A stretch of 64,000 nt of DNA from Cladopsammia gracilis (lineage: Eukaryota; Cnidaria; Anthozoa; Scleractinia; Dendrophylliidae), in assembly GCA_022457155.1 (NCBI GenBank), contig JAJGOT010000507.1:200001-264000 (forward strand), written 5' to 3'. Shown in pieces: positions 1-12,583 of this stretch. The translations under genes were made by a program, and so were the position numbers. Within the stretch, counting starts at the first letter, position 1; each line of letters begins with the position of its first letter. The notes below the pieces were generated by a model that was not told where the DNA came from, ran no database searches, and worked only from the letters and a program-made list of their open reading frames with translations.

Positions 1-223
1 GCTTGTAAAGCCTTACGTGCAGCAATGAAAGACAATAAAAAACCTTGATATGTGCTTTGTGAAGTTCACTGAGCTGAAGGTTTAATGAAAAGATCAAAAT
101 GGATCCTAGAGAAAACAATGGCTCTGAAACTGAGAAAAATTTCAATTAAAATTCAACTGAAGTTTATAAATCTAGTTTACAAATCCTAAGATAACTTCTT
201 AAAAAGTCAGATATGCAGAGTGG

Positions 224-391
224 AATAGACCAATTCCGATATATTAAAATTCATACTTGGCTCCGAGGCTTAGGGGAATAAAACAAAACAAATTAATTAT
301 TCATCCCTGAACCTCGATGTGATTTCTTTTGTTTTATTCCCCTAAGCCTCGGAGCCAAGTATGAATTTTAATATATTGGAATTGGTCTATT
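224..391. repeat. Foldback/MITE-like inverted repeat
   Basis: Two arms of about 65 bases (224-289 and 325-391) are near-perfect reverse complements, running from AATAGACCAATTCC inward to a poly-A/T junction, with a loop of about 35 bases. No coding sequence is inside. This is a typical miniature inverted-repeat element; the family is not identified. Confidence 0.8.
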
Positions 392-1236
392 GAAAAGTAA
401 AGCCACAGGGAGCCCAGACTCACAATGAGAGTCCTCAATGACAAAAGTACATGTATAAACTGTAAGGACTTATATGGATTTGTATGGATTTGTACGTACA
501 AACTGTAACTGAAGCAAACAGGCAATGATGTGAGCTGCAAAGACTTCAAAACACAATCATACGACAGATGGGAGTAGCCACTGAAGACACTAGTTCCCAA
601 TCTGTTCTCCGATATTATTCATTTGCAAAATGCGTTTTTAGGTTTATGGATTATCGCAGGCAGCCCAGGCTCAACAGGAATCCTCAATGACAGAAGTATT
701 AGGATTTGTATGGGTTTTATCATGAGTTGGATAAAATATCAAAATTATGAATAACAGCCATTAAAGTGTATTTCTTGGCAGCTTTATGGCTTCTAAACAG
801 CGTTTCAGCGAGTGTTTCATTTTCTGGTTTGACTTCATCTAAAAGATGTAAAGGGAAAACTCAGATTTTGTAGGCTTCCAAACTTCCCTGGCTCAGTCAC
901 GTTTGTGGCGATGGATTATGGACACAATTTTCTGGATTTCCCCTTTAAAGTCTTTGATCATTGAATATATTTTCTTCTTTCAGCTGATAAATTTCAACTG
1001 ATGAATTTCAAAGTGCTTAAACTTTCCATCACTTTTGTTGAACCTGTGATTTTTTCAGTTCTTTGTCAGTGGCAGCAAGTCAAGTTCATTCATTCTTTTA
1101 GCCACTTTGATTGGTTTTCCCTCATCATTTGATGAATATTAATAGAATAAGCTACTTGATAGATGTAAAATTACAACAAAGTTCTTTCATTACAAACCCT
1201 TTTCATAGTTATTTCATAAAAGCATATTATAGAACC
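392..1236. other. No gene seen
   Basis: AT-rich DNA without a convincing reading frame. I see no strong repeat or RNA signal in it. Confidence 0.5.
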
Positions 1237-1368
1237 CATTTTCTATGAGTTTACCGGCGTTATAAACCCACTTGTAAATCCCTGCCCTTTGGCTCGTGAT
1301 TTACAAGCTTTTCTTGTGTTCTCCAACTTCCGCATGGGTTTATAATGCTGGTAAACTCATAGAAAATG
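1237..1368. repeat. Small nested inverted repeat
   Basis: Outer arms 1237-1270 and 1335-1368 match as reverse complements (core TTCTATGAGTTTACCGG). An inner pair, CTTGTAAATC and GATTTACAAG, extends the stem. It is non-coding and probably a short MITE. Confidence 0.7.
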
Positions 1369-3975
1369 TGTTTTTTGCTTAAATAGCAATGGACAGCAAT
1401 AATGCAATATAGGTAAATAAATAGATAAATAAACAGATAAATATGGTAATACATTTAAATAACTAGTATGAGTTACAAAAAAATGCCTAGTTTTCTTGTC
1501 TTGTCGGAATCTGGTCAGCATTAAAACAATTCTATAGTTGTTATCGGTTATTGTTTGAAATTACAGATACATGTACAAGTACATGAGAGAAGGATAAAGT
1601 AAGGTCAAAAGTACAACTAGCTCAACCCAAAAGAAATTCTGCTTGCTTCTGATCTCAAAAATAAGATACAATGTATTTGCTTACTTTCATTGAGTTTATT
1701 CATAAAGAGCAGTTTGAGTTGAGTGTCGTAAAACCAAAACCAAAGTAATATTACTGTGATCAATCACAACAGATGCAGACAATGCAATGAGCCAATCAAA
1801 ACTCAAAGCAAATGCATGCAGCCGGTCCCAAGTGTGGGAAACGAGTGCAAGTGAGTCGAGATTGGTTTTAATTTGGTTTTACTTCTGATTTGTTGATAAA
1901 GAGGCACAATGTTTTTTTAGCCTATCACAAAGCATATCAATGCAAAAATAAATCAATCACGAAATTATTTTAATGCTCAATTGAAAACCATTCTATACAC
2001 TGTACCTGTTTTAAGCTCTGGGTTATACAACTTGGTAATGGATTTTGGGTGGGTTTATAATCAGATGGCTTACATTTGGGAGGGCTTATAACCGGTATGA
2101 AAAACAAAGTTTGGTAATGAACTGATATAAACAAAGTGAAGTTGCAGCATAATTATCAAGATACTTGAAGACGAATGCTTATGTGCGTGGCGTTTCTAGT
2201 AACTGCTGTTTACATTGTGTTCAAAGTGAGATTGTTAAAATCTTGGTTGTCAGTTGAGAGAAGCTTAAGTAGATTGACTCTTGAAAGTAACTGGATATAT
2301 ATTTTAAATGCCATCTCCTCTAAAGAAAAAAAAATTGTATTGTATTGTATTAAAGAACTGGTGAGCAAAGTAACCTTGCCCATATGACAAGTAGGGGTGG
2401 TGATTTTTGCTGATACCCAGTTACTTTTGACAACCCTTTTGCATGTAAAATACTCAACTGTAATATGAAGATCTGATGAGGATTTTATGGAGTTACTCTG
2501 ACCATATTATTTTTAAATTTGTGTCACCCACTTCTTCCATTTAATGTATGATATTTTTGTTAGAAGTTGTATGAGGTTTTGTGAAGATGTGAATCATGTG
2601 TTAGGGGAACTAAACATCAAAGGGCTGTAAGAGTCATCTCTTGAATATGAAACAACATAAGGTTTGATAAGTCCACAGATCGGTTTTTATTTCCCATACT
2701 GAGTTCGAAGTCAAAGAATTGAAGAGTAAAACAGATTTAAAACAGCCAAAACGACTTAGCCTGACATAAATATGCATAATTTTTATTTGTGTGAAACAAG
2801 ACTGTTTTATAGACAACTGGATGAACACTGGAGAATTAAAAAACGTTTGCTACAGCAATCATCTTTTAATGCATTATACACTGGGGAATAGACCTCTGTA
2901 TGTTTTGTTTTCCTAATGTAGGTCATGTGATGTTCTCAAGGGAATTTGTCCTTTGTCTTTTCATAAATTACAGTACCCTTTTAGAAAAAAGAAACAAACA
3001 AGAAGAAAGTCAAACTTGTTAATTTGTTTTTGTAAAGTGGGACATTGTTCATGTTTACCAATGTAAAAACAATAGCCATTTCAAGTACAGTAAGACTGCA
3101 AGTTAAGCCTCGTAGTCAGGAGACATGCCTTCTTTGTTCTTGGTACAAGTGTTAGTGCCATGCATCAACGTCTCAACACTAAAATTTGCATATTTAGTTG
3201 TACAAACATAATGGTACAACATGGCTTTTTTGTTTGTTTGTGATTTAAAACCTTCTTTCCATTTGTTTTAAAAGTCAGAAGTAATCTTGTAGGTTTCTTT
3301 GATTCCAGAACACACTCACTGTGCTCAAGCACCTGCTGGTTATATGATTGTATTTTAAATTCCGTTGTGCCACAAAAACAAAGGAGATTAAAATAATTTT
3401 AATGCACATTGAAGAATGTTATGGTATTTTTTAGGAGAGGCCTTATACCGCTGTATGTGTTACGTGCAATTCAATGACACGCTTGTTCACTTTGCTTGCA
3501 TGCAACCATCCTAGAATTGTATGTACATGTAGATATTGCAGTGATCTGGTAAAGCAAGACTAAACCATGTTGGATCCTGGGGGACACAGTCTCTAACATC
3601 CCCCCCCCCCCCATTCACTCTGCCCCCACCCCTTGTGACAGGAGTCTGGATCTACACTGAAACCCTCTTATTAGTAGCTACATCTATTTTCTTGCATAGC
3701 TTGATTTCCCAGCTATTATCTGACTTTAGCCTAGCACTTGATAAAAAGGCTTTTGATTGAGATTGAGATTCTGCAGACATTTTATCATAAAGAGAGGACC
3801 CATTTTCAAAGTTCAAGTTGTCCGCTAGTCTCTCACTTCTCAAAAAACAGACAATGACAAATCTTGTAGATTCACTTATAAAAGACTGAACATGAAAGAA
3901 TAAATCATTATTTTGGGCTAGCGACAGAAACGGCATACCAAACAAAAGAGCTGTTAAGTTTACAATGATGTGGCT
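1369..3975. other. No gene seen; AT-rich repeats
   Basis: Holds a (TTGTA)n-like stretch near 2335 that resembles a retroelement tail and a C homopolymer near 3601-3612. A 97-codon minus-strand frame at 3652-3945 has no recognisable domain and is not called. Confidence 0.5.
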
Positions 3976-4244
3976 AATAGTCCAGTTTCGAATTCGCTAT
4001 GACCGCTGAATTCAAACACCAATGACACATTGATACAGGGTTAGACTCGACCTGATGTAAAATATTCACAAATACTGGCAGAAGGTGCGTGAAATTTGAA
4101 AATTAAACAATAGACAGAGCTCTGAACAGGTCATCTTCTCGCCTGAATTTGTGAATATTTTACATCAGGTCGAGTCTAACCCTGTATCAATGTGTCATTG
4201 GTGTTTGAATTCAGCGATCATAGCAAATTCGAAACTGGACTATT
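3976..4244. repeat. Foldback element with ~97-bp arms
   Basis: Arms 3976-4072 and 4147-4244 are near-identical reverse complements beginning AATAGTCCAGTTTCGAATT, with a spacer of about 75 bases. Non-coding MITE-like element; the family is unknown. Confidence 0.85.
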
Positions 4245-5276
4245 GGTATTTTTTGGAGCTCAATTAGACCAACTTGAACAATATCAATGTATTAATAAAT
4301 CATGAGGAAAATACAAGAGAAATGAAAGTTTAATGAAGGTTTGTAAAATTAATCCTGACACAGAACAGCTATACTTGTACTTTATCACTGATACAGAATA
4401 CTAATAGGAGTACTAATCAGCTCTTTTATAAGTAAAAATATATGTTTTCAGCAAAAACTGTATGAATTTTTACACTGAGATAGCAAGCTGCACCATTGTA
4501 AATATTCATACAGTTCTGTGGCTAATACATGTATTTTAAGTATCTACTAGTTGTAAGGACTCTTTTTTCATTGTCAACAGCTAATGTTCACAATGTGTTG
4601 TGATGTTTACAATGTTTACAATGTATTTTGAATTCTGCTGGACATTGGAGTATTAAAAATAACTCTTTTGAAGTCAGTGGCTTGAAAAATGAGCCATTTA
4701 AACTTAAAGCAGTTCCTGGGGACCTTATTGGCCTTGATTGACCATCTGCTGTCATCAGATATTTTGCAAAATATTCATTTCAAGCTTAATTTCCAGTTGC
4801 CAGATGTGTTACATGTGTAATTATCCACTTATTTCACAAGTTATAGAAAGCTACATGCCACCTTAATTTTGCTAAATTGGACCTTTTTACTGATGTCATG
4901 TAAAGATGCAATTTTGTGCTTTTCATAAGAAATATTATAGCCCAAATCTAAATATTGGAAAGTTTGGGCCCTCATACATGTATTTCTGTGAGTTTAAGGC
5001 AGATTTCCAATGTCCCAAATGTCACCACATATACAACTTAGTTGGATGAAAAGATTCTATAGAGCAAAACAAAAGCAGTACATGCAGTTTGGCGATAAAC
5101 TCGATAAAGTGCAGGAATGCAAAGACAAAATTAGATCACAGTTCATCAAAATAATTATTTGATTTATTAGCCTGTTCCAGGCTCTCAGATAGTTCGAACC
5201 CAGGACCCTACGCATGCAAGGAGCAATGTCCACATTACAATAACAATCCATGACAAATTCCCAACTTAATTCTACT
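4245..5276. other. No gene seen
   Basis: AT-rich intergenic DNA. Short frames on both strands lack domains and are not supported. Confidence 0.45.
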
Positions 5277-5400
5277 TCCTCGTCTCTGATTGGTCCATTT
5301 TTCAACTGTCAATCAAATGACGTCAGACCCTCTCATGACGTCACCTGCTGCTTTCTGATTGGTCCATTTGGATCACGTGTGCCAAATACCCTTCTCCTAT
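5277..5400. promoter_or_regulatory. CCAAT/CRE-rich candidate promoter
   Basis: Two GATTGGTCC boxes (5288-5296 and 5357-5365; reverse CCAAT) flank two perfect TGACGTCA cAMP-response-type palindromes (5319-5326 and 5336-5343). They lie about 0.9 kb upstream of the first zinc-finger coding exon. The motifs are visible; that they drive the zinc-finger gene is inference. The downstream 5401-6240 shows no convincing gene and may hold a 5' exon and intron. Confidence 0.35.
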
Positions 5401-6262
5401 TGGCTAGTCCCGGTACCGACTCCTACCACTACTACACACCTGAACACAATACCTCTCATAACGCAAGGGTCACGTCCCGGTTATCTGATAGTGAGCTTGG
5501 GCTCCCTGTGGTATTACATGTACAAACAGCTAGTGACAGCTAGTATGTAATTGAAAACCCACATCTCTCATTCCTCCACGTGCCTGTACATGTGATCTCA
5601 GTAGGACACATCAGAAAGGTCAAGGTTCATTCAGCACGGTAAATCAAGACGCTCTTTGCCAGAGGTTCACTCGCCAGATACCATGCACCTCTTGAGAACC
5701 TCTAATTTCATTGGACCTGGTTATGTTATCAGGCAACTGTATTGTTTTCAGGGCTATGGTCCATTGTTCTGTTGTTTGTTCTATTGTTTTCTCAGTCAAT
5801 CCTGTGAGGCGTTCCGAGACGCGCATACCGCCTCTCACTCGCGGTTTCGTCGCTCGTTTCCGGTCTTTGGCCGACAATTCTCACGAAAGCGTGCCGCGAT
5901 AGAACCTCTGGCACCCAGGGTAGGACAGGCTGTCAACCATTAACAAATCACGTATTTTTTCTCTGTTGTACGTTAGTAACCTGCTGCACATTCCCCAAGC
6001 TAACATTGTTAAAAAATTACTTTACTTATGTAAGGTGTGTGTAGCTTAGTAAGCAATTTATGTAAAGCATTATTTTCGACCGTTAAGTATTTTATTAGAA
6101 ATGATTATTACAAAATATTTCCCTCTCAGGTTAATGCCCAAAACTGAAAAACATGCAGATGATAACGTTCCATTAAATTGACTGAGAGTCTGAACAATTT
6201 AGAAATATCTCTCCATTGCGAGACGACTTTAAAATGCAAGAACTGTGGCAAATATACATTGT

Positions 6263-7207
6263 ATGAACCGTGAAAGTGACAAAATATATAGATTGTCAAA
6301 CCTTGATGTGCTGCGTTATGATAAAATGGAAGTAAATGTGAAGTTGCACAAGGTGGCGTACGGTGGGGAGAAATCTTTTGAATGCCTTCACTGCGGGAAG
6401 TGTTATAGTCGAGCAGAATCCCTGAACCAACATGAACGAATGCACAACAGAAAGAAGTCTTTCGCGTGCGATCATTGTGGGAAATGTTTTGCTGTAGCTG
6501 GAAGTCTAAAGCAACACAAACGAACACGCAGTGGAGAGAAACCTTTCGAATGCGATCAGTGTGGCAAATGTTTTGCTGCAGCAGGACGCTTAAAGGAACA
6601 CAAAAGAACAAACAGTGGAGAGAAACCTTTTGAATGCGACCAGTGTGGCAAACGTTTTACTGTAGCAAGACGTCTAAAGGAACACAAACGAACACACAGT
6701 GGAGAGAAACCTTTTGAATGCGACCAGTGTGGCAAATGTTTTACTCAAGTAGGAGGTTTAAAGCAACACAAACGAAAACACACAGCAGAGAAACCTTTTG
6801 AATGCGACCAGTGTGACAAATGTTTTACTCAAGTAGCAGGTTTAAAGCAACACAAACGAACGCACAGTGGAGAGAAACCTTTTGAATGTGATCAGTGTGG
6901 CAAATGTTTTCCTGTAGCAGCAACTCTAAAGCAGCACAAACAAACACACAGTGGAGAGAAACCTTTTGAATGCGACCAGTGTGGCAAAAGTTTTACTCGA
7001 GCCGGAATTCTAAAGCAACACAAACGAACACACAGTGGAGAGAAACCTTTTGAATGCGACCAGTGTGGGAAACGTTTTATTAAAGCAGTTGATCTTAAGC
7101 GACATAAACGAACGCATGCATTAATTTACATTTTACTAAAGCAGTTGATCTTAAGCGACATAAAAGCAGTTGATCTTAAGCGACATATAAACGAACGCAT
7201 GCATTAA
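6263..7207 (+). pseudogene. C2H2 zinc-finger protein, 5' portion (9 fingers), truncated by insertion
   Basis: Predicted nuclear DNA-binding protein made of tandem C2H2 fingers joined by canonical TGEKPF-like linkers (mostly HSGEKPF). Nine fingers follow an N-terminal stretch of about 35 residues. The ATG at 6263 is the first in frame, but the frame is open upstream, so an additional 5' exon is possible. Fingers 2 and 3 have lost their last histidine (R and N instead). After finger 9 the frame runs into duplicated junk and stops at 7205-7207, where a CR1/L2-like element is inserted. Eight more fingers plus the family's C-terminal tail resume at 8411. The gene is a paralogue of the uninterrupted 17-finger gene at 33.3-34.8 kb. 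The finger domains are certain; the targets are unknown. A truncated 9-finger product could still be made. Confidence 0.8.
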
Positions 7208-7225
7208 TTTACATTTTACATTGTA
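7079..7225 (+). repeat. Triple direct duplication at the insertion junction
   Basis: The unit AAAGCAGTTGATCTTAAGCG occurs three times, and the block CGAACGCATGCATTAATTTA occurs twice, at the end of finger 9 and just before the retroelement sequence. This is local template-switch or repair scarring at the insertion site. Confidence 0.85.
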
Positions 7226-8368
7226 TTTTAGAAGCCCTGGACACTGGACACTGCTATGCTAGAATTTTATTTACTGACTTTAGCAAAGGGTTCGACCTTG
7301 TGGACCATAATGTCCTTTGCACTGAACTGCGTAATCTTGGTGTGCATAACGTTCTAATTACGTGGATCGGATCGTTTTTGACAAATAGATCGCAGTCGGT
7401 TAAAATAAGTAGTGCTATCTCGGGTCATGTTGTGCCTAGGGGTGGTATTCCCCAAGGGACTAAATTGCCCCCTTGCTGTTTGTAGTACTTGTTAATAATC
7501 TAGCCAGGCAATGGAAGATCAGGGCTAAATACGTAGATGACCTTTTGGTAGTAGAGATTATACCTAGGTGTTCCACCAGTTTTCTGCCGTTCATTGCAAG
7601 AGATATTTGCACATATGCTAGTGAACATGGCATGCGCCTCAACCCGCCCACTGAAGTGCAAGGAGATGTTTATTGATTTCTTACACTATAAGCCGCACCA
7701 TCCTCCTCCTTTGCAGCTCTCTGGGTCCGAAATAGAGCGCGTCCACACGTATAAATTGCTTGGTGTATATGTTACTGATAATTTATGTTGGAGCACGCAC
7801 TGCGAGTACATTGTTCTGAGAGCGCGCAAACGACTGTACGCACTGCGTTGTTTGAAGAAGTCAGGTGTGATGGAAAGGGATTTAGTTCTGGTGTACTCCA
7901 GCCTGATCCGTTCAGTGTTGGAGTATGCCTCCCCAGTTTGGGCAAATTTACCGGAATATCTTAGCCTCCTAATTGAGGGTGTGCAGAAAAAATCGTTAGA
8001 GATAATCTTTCCTGGGCTTCCATACAAGGACGCACTTGTGCACTGTGGTCTTCGTACTCTCTCGGATCGGCGCGCTTCAGCATGCACTAAGTTTATCCAG
8101 AGAGTTCGGGACACGGGTGTCCTTGCTAACCTGCTACCACAGCGCACAACTGTGCCCCATGGATATAATCTACGTTCAGGCACCATCAGAGAGGACCCCG
8201 CCATGGCCTCTACTAACCGTCTTGACAAATTTATTACATATAGATATTCCTAGTAAAAGTTTCATGTTAATGTGTGTATATGATTAGTACTTTGACCACT
8301 CTTGTAATTTAGCTGAGAAGCTACGAAAAGAGTAATTAAACTGATTATTATTATTAATATTATTATTA

Positions 8369-8406
<38 letters not shown>

Positions 8407-8408
8407 TT
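7226..8408 (+). mobile_element. 5'-truncated CR1/L2-like non-LTR retrotransposon (dead)
   Basis: Encodes pieces of a reverse transcriptase in three different frames: a DFSKGFD motif and GGIPQGT segment (about 7270-7470), YVDDL (the catalytic YxDD box, about 7530-7545), then the thumb/C-terminal region to the stop near 8253 (7594-8253 frame). At least two frameshifts break it. It ends in an (ATT)n tail at 8345-8406, as expected for a 3' end of this group. It lies in the same direction as the zinc-finger gene it splits. Family placement is by motif recognition only. Confidence 0.8.
8345..8406 (+). repeat. (ATT)n microsatellite tail
   Basis: Nearly pure ATT repeat at the 3' end of the retroelement, directly abutting the resumed zinc-finger coding sequence. 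Confidence 0.9.
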
Positions 8409-8410
8409 TA

Positions 8411-9178
8411 ACACACAGTGGAGAGAAACCTTTTGAATGTGACCAGTGTGGTAAATGTTTTACTCTAGCCGGAAATCTTAAGCGACACAAACGAACACAC
8501 AGTGAAGAGAAATCTTTTGAATGCGACCAGTGTAGCAAGTGTTTTAGTCATCTGAAAAGTTTGCAGGACCATATCCGAACACACAGTGCAGAGAAACCTT
8601 TTGAATGCGACCAGTGTAGGAAATGTTTCACTCTAGCAATTGGTCTAAAACAACACACACGAACACACAGTGGAGACAAACCTTTTGAGTGCCACCAGTG
8701 TGGCAAGTGTTTCAGTCAATCAGGAAGTCTAAGTCGACATAAAAGAAAACACAACGGAGAGAAACCGTTTAAATGTGACCAGTGTGGCAAATGTTTTACT
8801 GTAGCAGGCAATCTAAAGCGACACAAACGAAGACACAGTGGAGAGAAACCTTTTGAATGTGACCAGTGTGGCAAATGTTTTACTGTATCAGGAAATCTAA
8901 AGCGACACAAACGAAGACACAGTGGAGAGAAACCTTTTGAATGCGACCAGTGTGGCAAATGTTTTACTGTATCAGGAACTCTAAAGCAACACAAACGAAC
9001 ACACAGCGGAGAGAAATCTTTTAAATGCTACCAGTGTGGCAAATGTTTTAGTCGAGCTGACGGTCTAAAGAGTCACATAACAAGACACGGGAAAGGAATG
9101 TTTACTTTCGAGCAACCTGATAATGTTTTTAGTATCAGCGAACTCTTAACCAACATTATACAAATCAAACAGGAGTGA
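8411..9178 (+). pseudogene. C2H2 zinc-finger protein, 3' portion (8 fingers) after insertion
   Basis: The frame opens directly at the retroelement tail with a THSGEKPFECDQC linker/finger start. It gives eight complete C2H2 fingers followed by a 29-residue tail containing FEQPDNVFSISELLTNI. That tail is nearly identical to the C-terminus of the intact paralogue ending at 34810, so this is the genuine end of the gene. No ATG near the left edge would give an independent product with all eight fingers, so it is annotated as the stranded 3' half of the gene beginning at 6263. The last finger has HITRH spacing (SHITRH), as in the paralogue. Confidence 0.8.
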
Positions 9179-9186
9179 ATAATTAA

Positions 9187-9306
9187 CACTTAATGACTGT
9201 TCCCGAGGGAAACAGTGAATTTTGTTTCCCGAGACTTCGTCTCGGGAAACATCGAGATTCGAGGGAAACAAAATTCACTGTTTCCCGAGGGATCAGTCAT
9301 TAAGTG
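9187..9306. repeat. Palindromic MITE, CACTTAATGACTG ends
   Basis: Starts CACTTAATGACTG and ends CAGTCATTAAGTG, with arms of about 50 bases containing two CCCGAGGGAAACAGTG-like blocks and a short centre GACTTCGTC. It sits nine bases after the zinc-finger stop codon. The corresponding 3' flank of the paralogue at 34.8 kb lacks it, so it is an insertion in the 3' untranslated region. Confidence 0.8.
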
Positions 9307-11773
9307 ATTTGTTATATAACAACAAAAAAAAAACAGTTTGAAAAACGCGCCGAGCACTCGATCCATCATAATCATGCCACCTTTTGTCACGGTCTGATCA
9401 CGTGCGCTAGCGGGCAACAGTGCAATGTTACCCTCTGACGTCAAAATTGTTGCCCGCTTTCGCAAATGTTGCCCGCTTAGCACAATTGGCGGGAAACAGT
9501 TTGTTTGTTAGATGTCATGTGACCATGAATCAACCAATCAACGCGCATTCTATTGAGAAAAACCCCAGCTATATAACAATGTAACTTGTGATACGTTTTT
9601 GATTGGACTGGCAACCGATCACCACTGAACAAATTCGTTTGACTGGAAATTAACGTTAGCAGACGAATTGTTAACTTGACAGGAAATCCATATACACAAT
9701 TCAATCTTTATGCGCATTTAACTCTTCGCCTCATATTGGTGTAAAGGTAAATATATACTAGCAATTTTGTAATGTTCAAAGAGTACGATTTCTTATGTGA
9801 GGGGTAATAGCGTACATTAACAAGAGGCTACGCGTAGCCTATATTCGTGCCGCTCAAAATACAGGTGATTCCTAACAGGTATAGTCCCGAACATTGTGCA
9901 CCGAAGCGGGGATTCTAGGACTGTTTGACGATGAAGTTGCCTAAACAGCAAAAATTTGCATTTGTAATGTACGTTACTTGCGGACAAACACTTACGTAAA
10001 ACAGCAACAAACAATAAAATCTTAATTTGTTTCACTTTTGCTTGCAAAACGACGCCGATGGTCACACCGAATCCCAAGTACCGTGGGGTCCAAATTTCTC
10101 GCAGTGCATGCGTGCGTATTCTCGTACCCAGATCTAACACGACGCAGAAAATTAGATGCGAAAACACGGAGAAAAAAAAAAGAAAAGAAAAACGGAGGGC
10201 AAAGCTTAACTCACTGCCGTACCGGCACGAGTTATAACAATGGAAATGATATTTTGCACAGAGGCTCTATCAAACTCATTAGGGCTGCAGTATTCCGTGT
10301 GACTGATTTCCCCACAGTAAATTTATCTTGGTAAATTATCGATGGATACATAAAAAAAAAAGAACTAAAGAACCGCTCATGACATTTACCATGGTCCGTT
10401 TGACATCTAGAGGAATCCGTAAAGTGAATTACCCAGCATTTATCATGGTTAATAAAAGGGAATGTAGCCGCATTAACAACGATACGAAAACCCGAGTATT
10501 TTTCATTAAATTAGGTAATTTATAGGCACGGCTCTCAGGAAGAGCATATGTATGACGGAGAAACCGTGATTAAATAAAGATTATGTCATGTCATGTCAAT
10601 TTACCGCGGGATCATTTACCATGGAAAATGTCTTGTACCGTGGAGTGTGCAACCACACCTAATCGTAAAGATTGACTCTTGATTTACTTGAAAACGCAAC
10701 TTAACAAACTTCAAAAGAATAGATTTATTTATACTCGAGTTCTTTTGAATCGAAATGTATCATTTTAATGCCGGTCTTATGGTGTTTTCACACTAGGGCG
10801 AAACATGTCAGTCGTACAGTTATGTTTCGGTTCATGTGTAATTATAAAGTTTTTGTGCGAGCTTATGTCTGCTTCCCAAAACAGTATTAATTATAGAACC
10901 AGGGGCGCTTTCCATTCGACTAAAAAATCCGGTTTGAAATTCCGGGTATTCCGTGTGGCGAATGGAACAGTATTTTCCGGTTGGTTGTTCTCCAAGTTTC
11001 GCACGAAAATACAAAATAAACCAAAGTAAAACAAATGGCGGACTCGTTGCCTCTTTTACTTGCTTTGAAGTTGTTCGATGACTCTGAAGTTAAAACGAAC
11101 AATATTTTAAGCGAGAACGATGATATATTTTTTTTTTCAGTGCAGCTAGCTGTTACATGTGAAGGAATTTTTAAAAATCGAGTCGACGACTTGTACTTTG
11201 TGCTCGTAACTTATTACATTCGTCTAATACATAAGCTTATAAGCATTTCTGTGCTACTTACCAGTCCTAGCTGTGGCCATTTCTGCTGTTGTACTAGCTA
11301 TGTTACGTGAGCAATCATGCTCGAGTAAGAGCTGTAAGCTTTCGGTGAAACACAAACACGCCGTGCACTGATATTGAGACGCCATCTTGACTATGCGGAC
11401 ACGTTCGATTCAGGCTTTTAGCCAGAAATTGAAAAGTGGCCGTCCAGAAGATATTTCCCATCATAATTTTTTAAAGGATAAGGTGCAATTTTCATGAATT
11501 TCTTCAAAAAGTGGGCGTCCATTGGACGCCTGGACACCCTGCTGGCTAAAAGCTTGGTTTGATTCCGGCTCGGAGAAACTGGGCCGAGCAGAAATGGTCG
11601 AATGCAACGGTATTTAACGGTTGTTCCGATTTTCCGGAATTTTATTCCGAGAAATTTGCGTTCCATTCGCTTCCCAACCCGGAATTTCCGGAATTTTTGG
11701 TTGAATGGAAAGCTCCCCAGGTGTGAAACGTGTTTTGAAATTAACAACTAATGTGAACAATGAAATTACAAAC
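9307..11773. other. 3' flank of zinc-finger gene and gene-free repeats
   Basis: 9590-9715 matches the 3' flank of the second zinc-finger gene (34.83-34.93 kb), showing that the duplication extends past the coding region. Around 10520-10600 a LINE-like 3' end with a TCATG repeat tail is suggested. No gene is supported. Confidence 0.5.
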
Positions 11774-12092
11774 ATGTTTACGGGAAACGTGTTTCGGTGT
11801 TGATGTGAACACAGCATGATGTTGCAAAATCGTCTTTAAAGGCCCACCTTTACCTAAAATGCTGTGCGCGCCGCTATCACTTTCGATGCTGAATTTCGTG
11901 TAACATTAAAATGCCGGTCTTATGTTATGAATTTCGTGTAACATTAAAATGCCGGTCTTATGTTTACGGGAAACGTGTTTCGGTTTTGATGTGAACACAG
12001 CATGATGTTGCAAAATCGTCTTTAAAGGCCCACCTTTACCAAAAATGCTGTGCGCGCCGCTATCACTTTCGATGCTGAATTTCGTGTAACAC
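11774..12092. repeat. Tandem duplication, period ~186 bp
   Basis: The block starting TGTTTACGGGAAACGTGTTT at about 11774 recurs at about 11960 with few differences and includes the ends of the MITE that follows. The sub-block TTAAAATGCCGGTCTTATG is also repeated. Confidence 0.8.
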
Positions 12093-12203
12093 GAAATTCA
12101 CGCTTGAATGCGTGCAACCAATCAGATTACGCGTATGAACAATGGAGCATTTCAAAACAAAAACAAACGACCGCAACGTCTTTTTGGGTGAAGGTGGGCC
12201 TTT
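12024..12203. repeat. TTAA-flanked MITE, AGGCCCACC ends
   Basis: Inverted ends AAAGGCCCACCTT and AAGGTGGGCCTTT, with TTAA at both junctions. It is about 180 bp and shares internal AAAACAAAAACAAACGACCG with the copy at 12.6 kb, so they are one family. Confidence 0.75.
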
Positions 12204-12583
12204 AAACACGAAGTTCCGGTATAAAAGGAGCCTGGCCTGGCTATTCTCAGCTCCAGCCGTCAATCAACCACTGAAGCATTAACAACTGACAAACAACATG
12301 CGTCATTACTAAGACCTTTGCAAATACAATTTGGAAAAACTTTATGAAAGTTATATGAGAAGTCTTTATGAACTTCTATTTCTTTTTTTGCTTATGTAAA
12401 ATCTTGGTTTATTGGATTTATTGGATTGTTCACCCAATCCGCTTTGCACGCCTGTGTTTTTGTTTTGAAACGGTTCAATTGTTCAATGTAGCGTTATGAT
12501 TGGCTGGCACGTCGATCTTTCGATTTTCCCCGGGCGCGCAAAGCAGATTGGGTGAACATGGGCCTTTAATGGACGCGCAAGTT

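Noticed and set aside
8716..8994. Minus-strand repeated frame (HLPHWSHSKGFSPLC)
   Set aside because: It is the antisense shadow of zinc-finger coding; the same occurs at 34399-34626 and 8284-8538.
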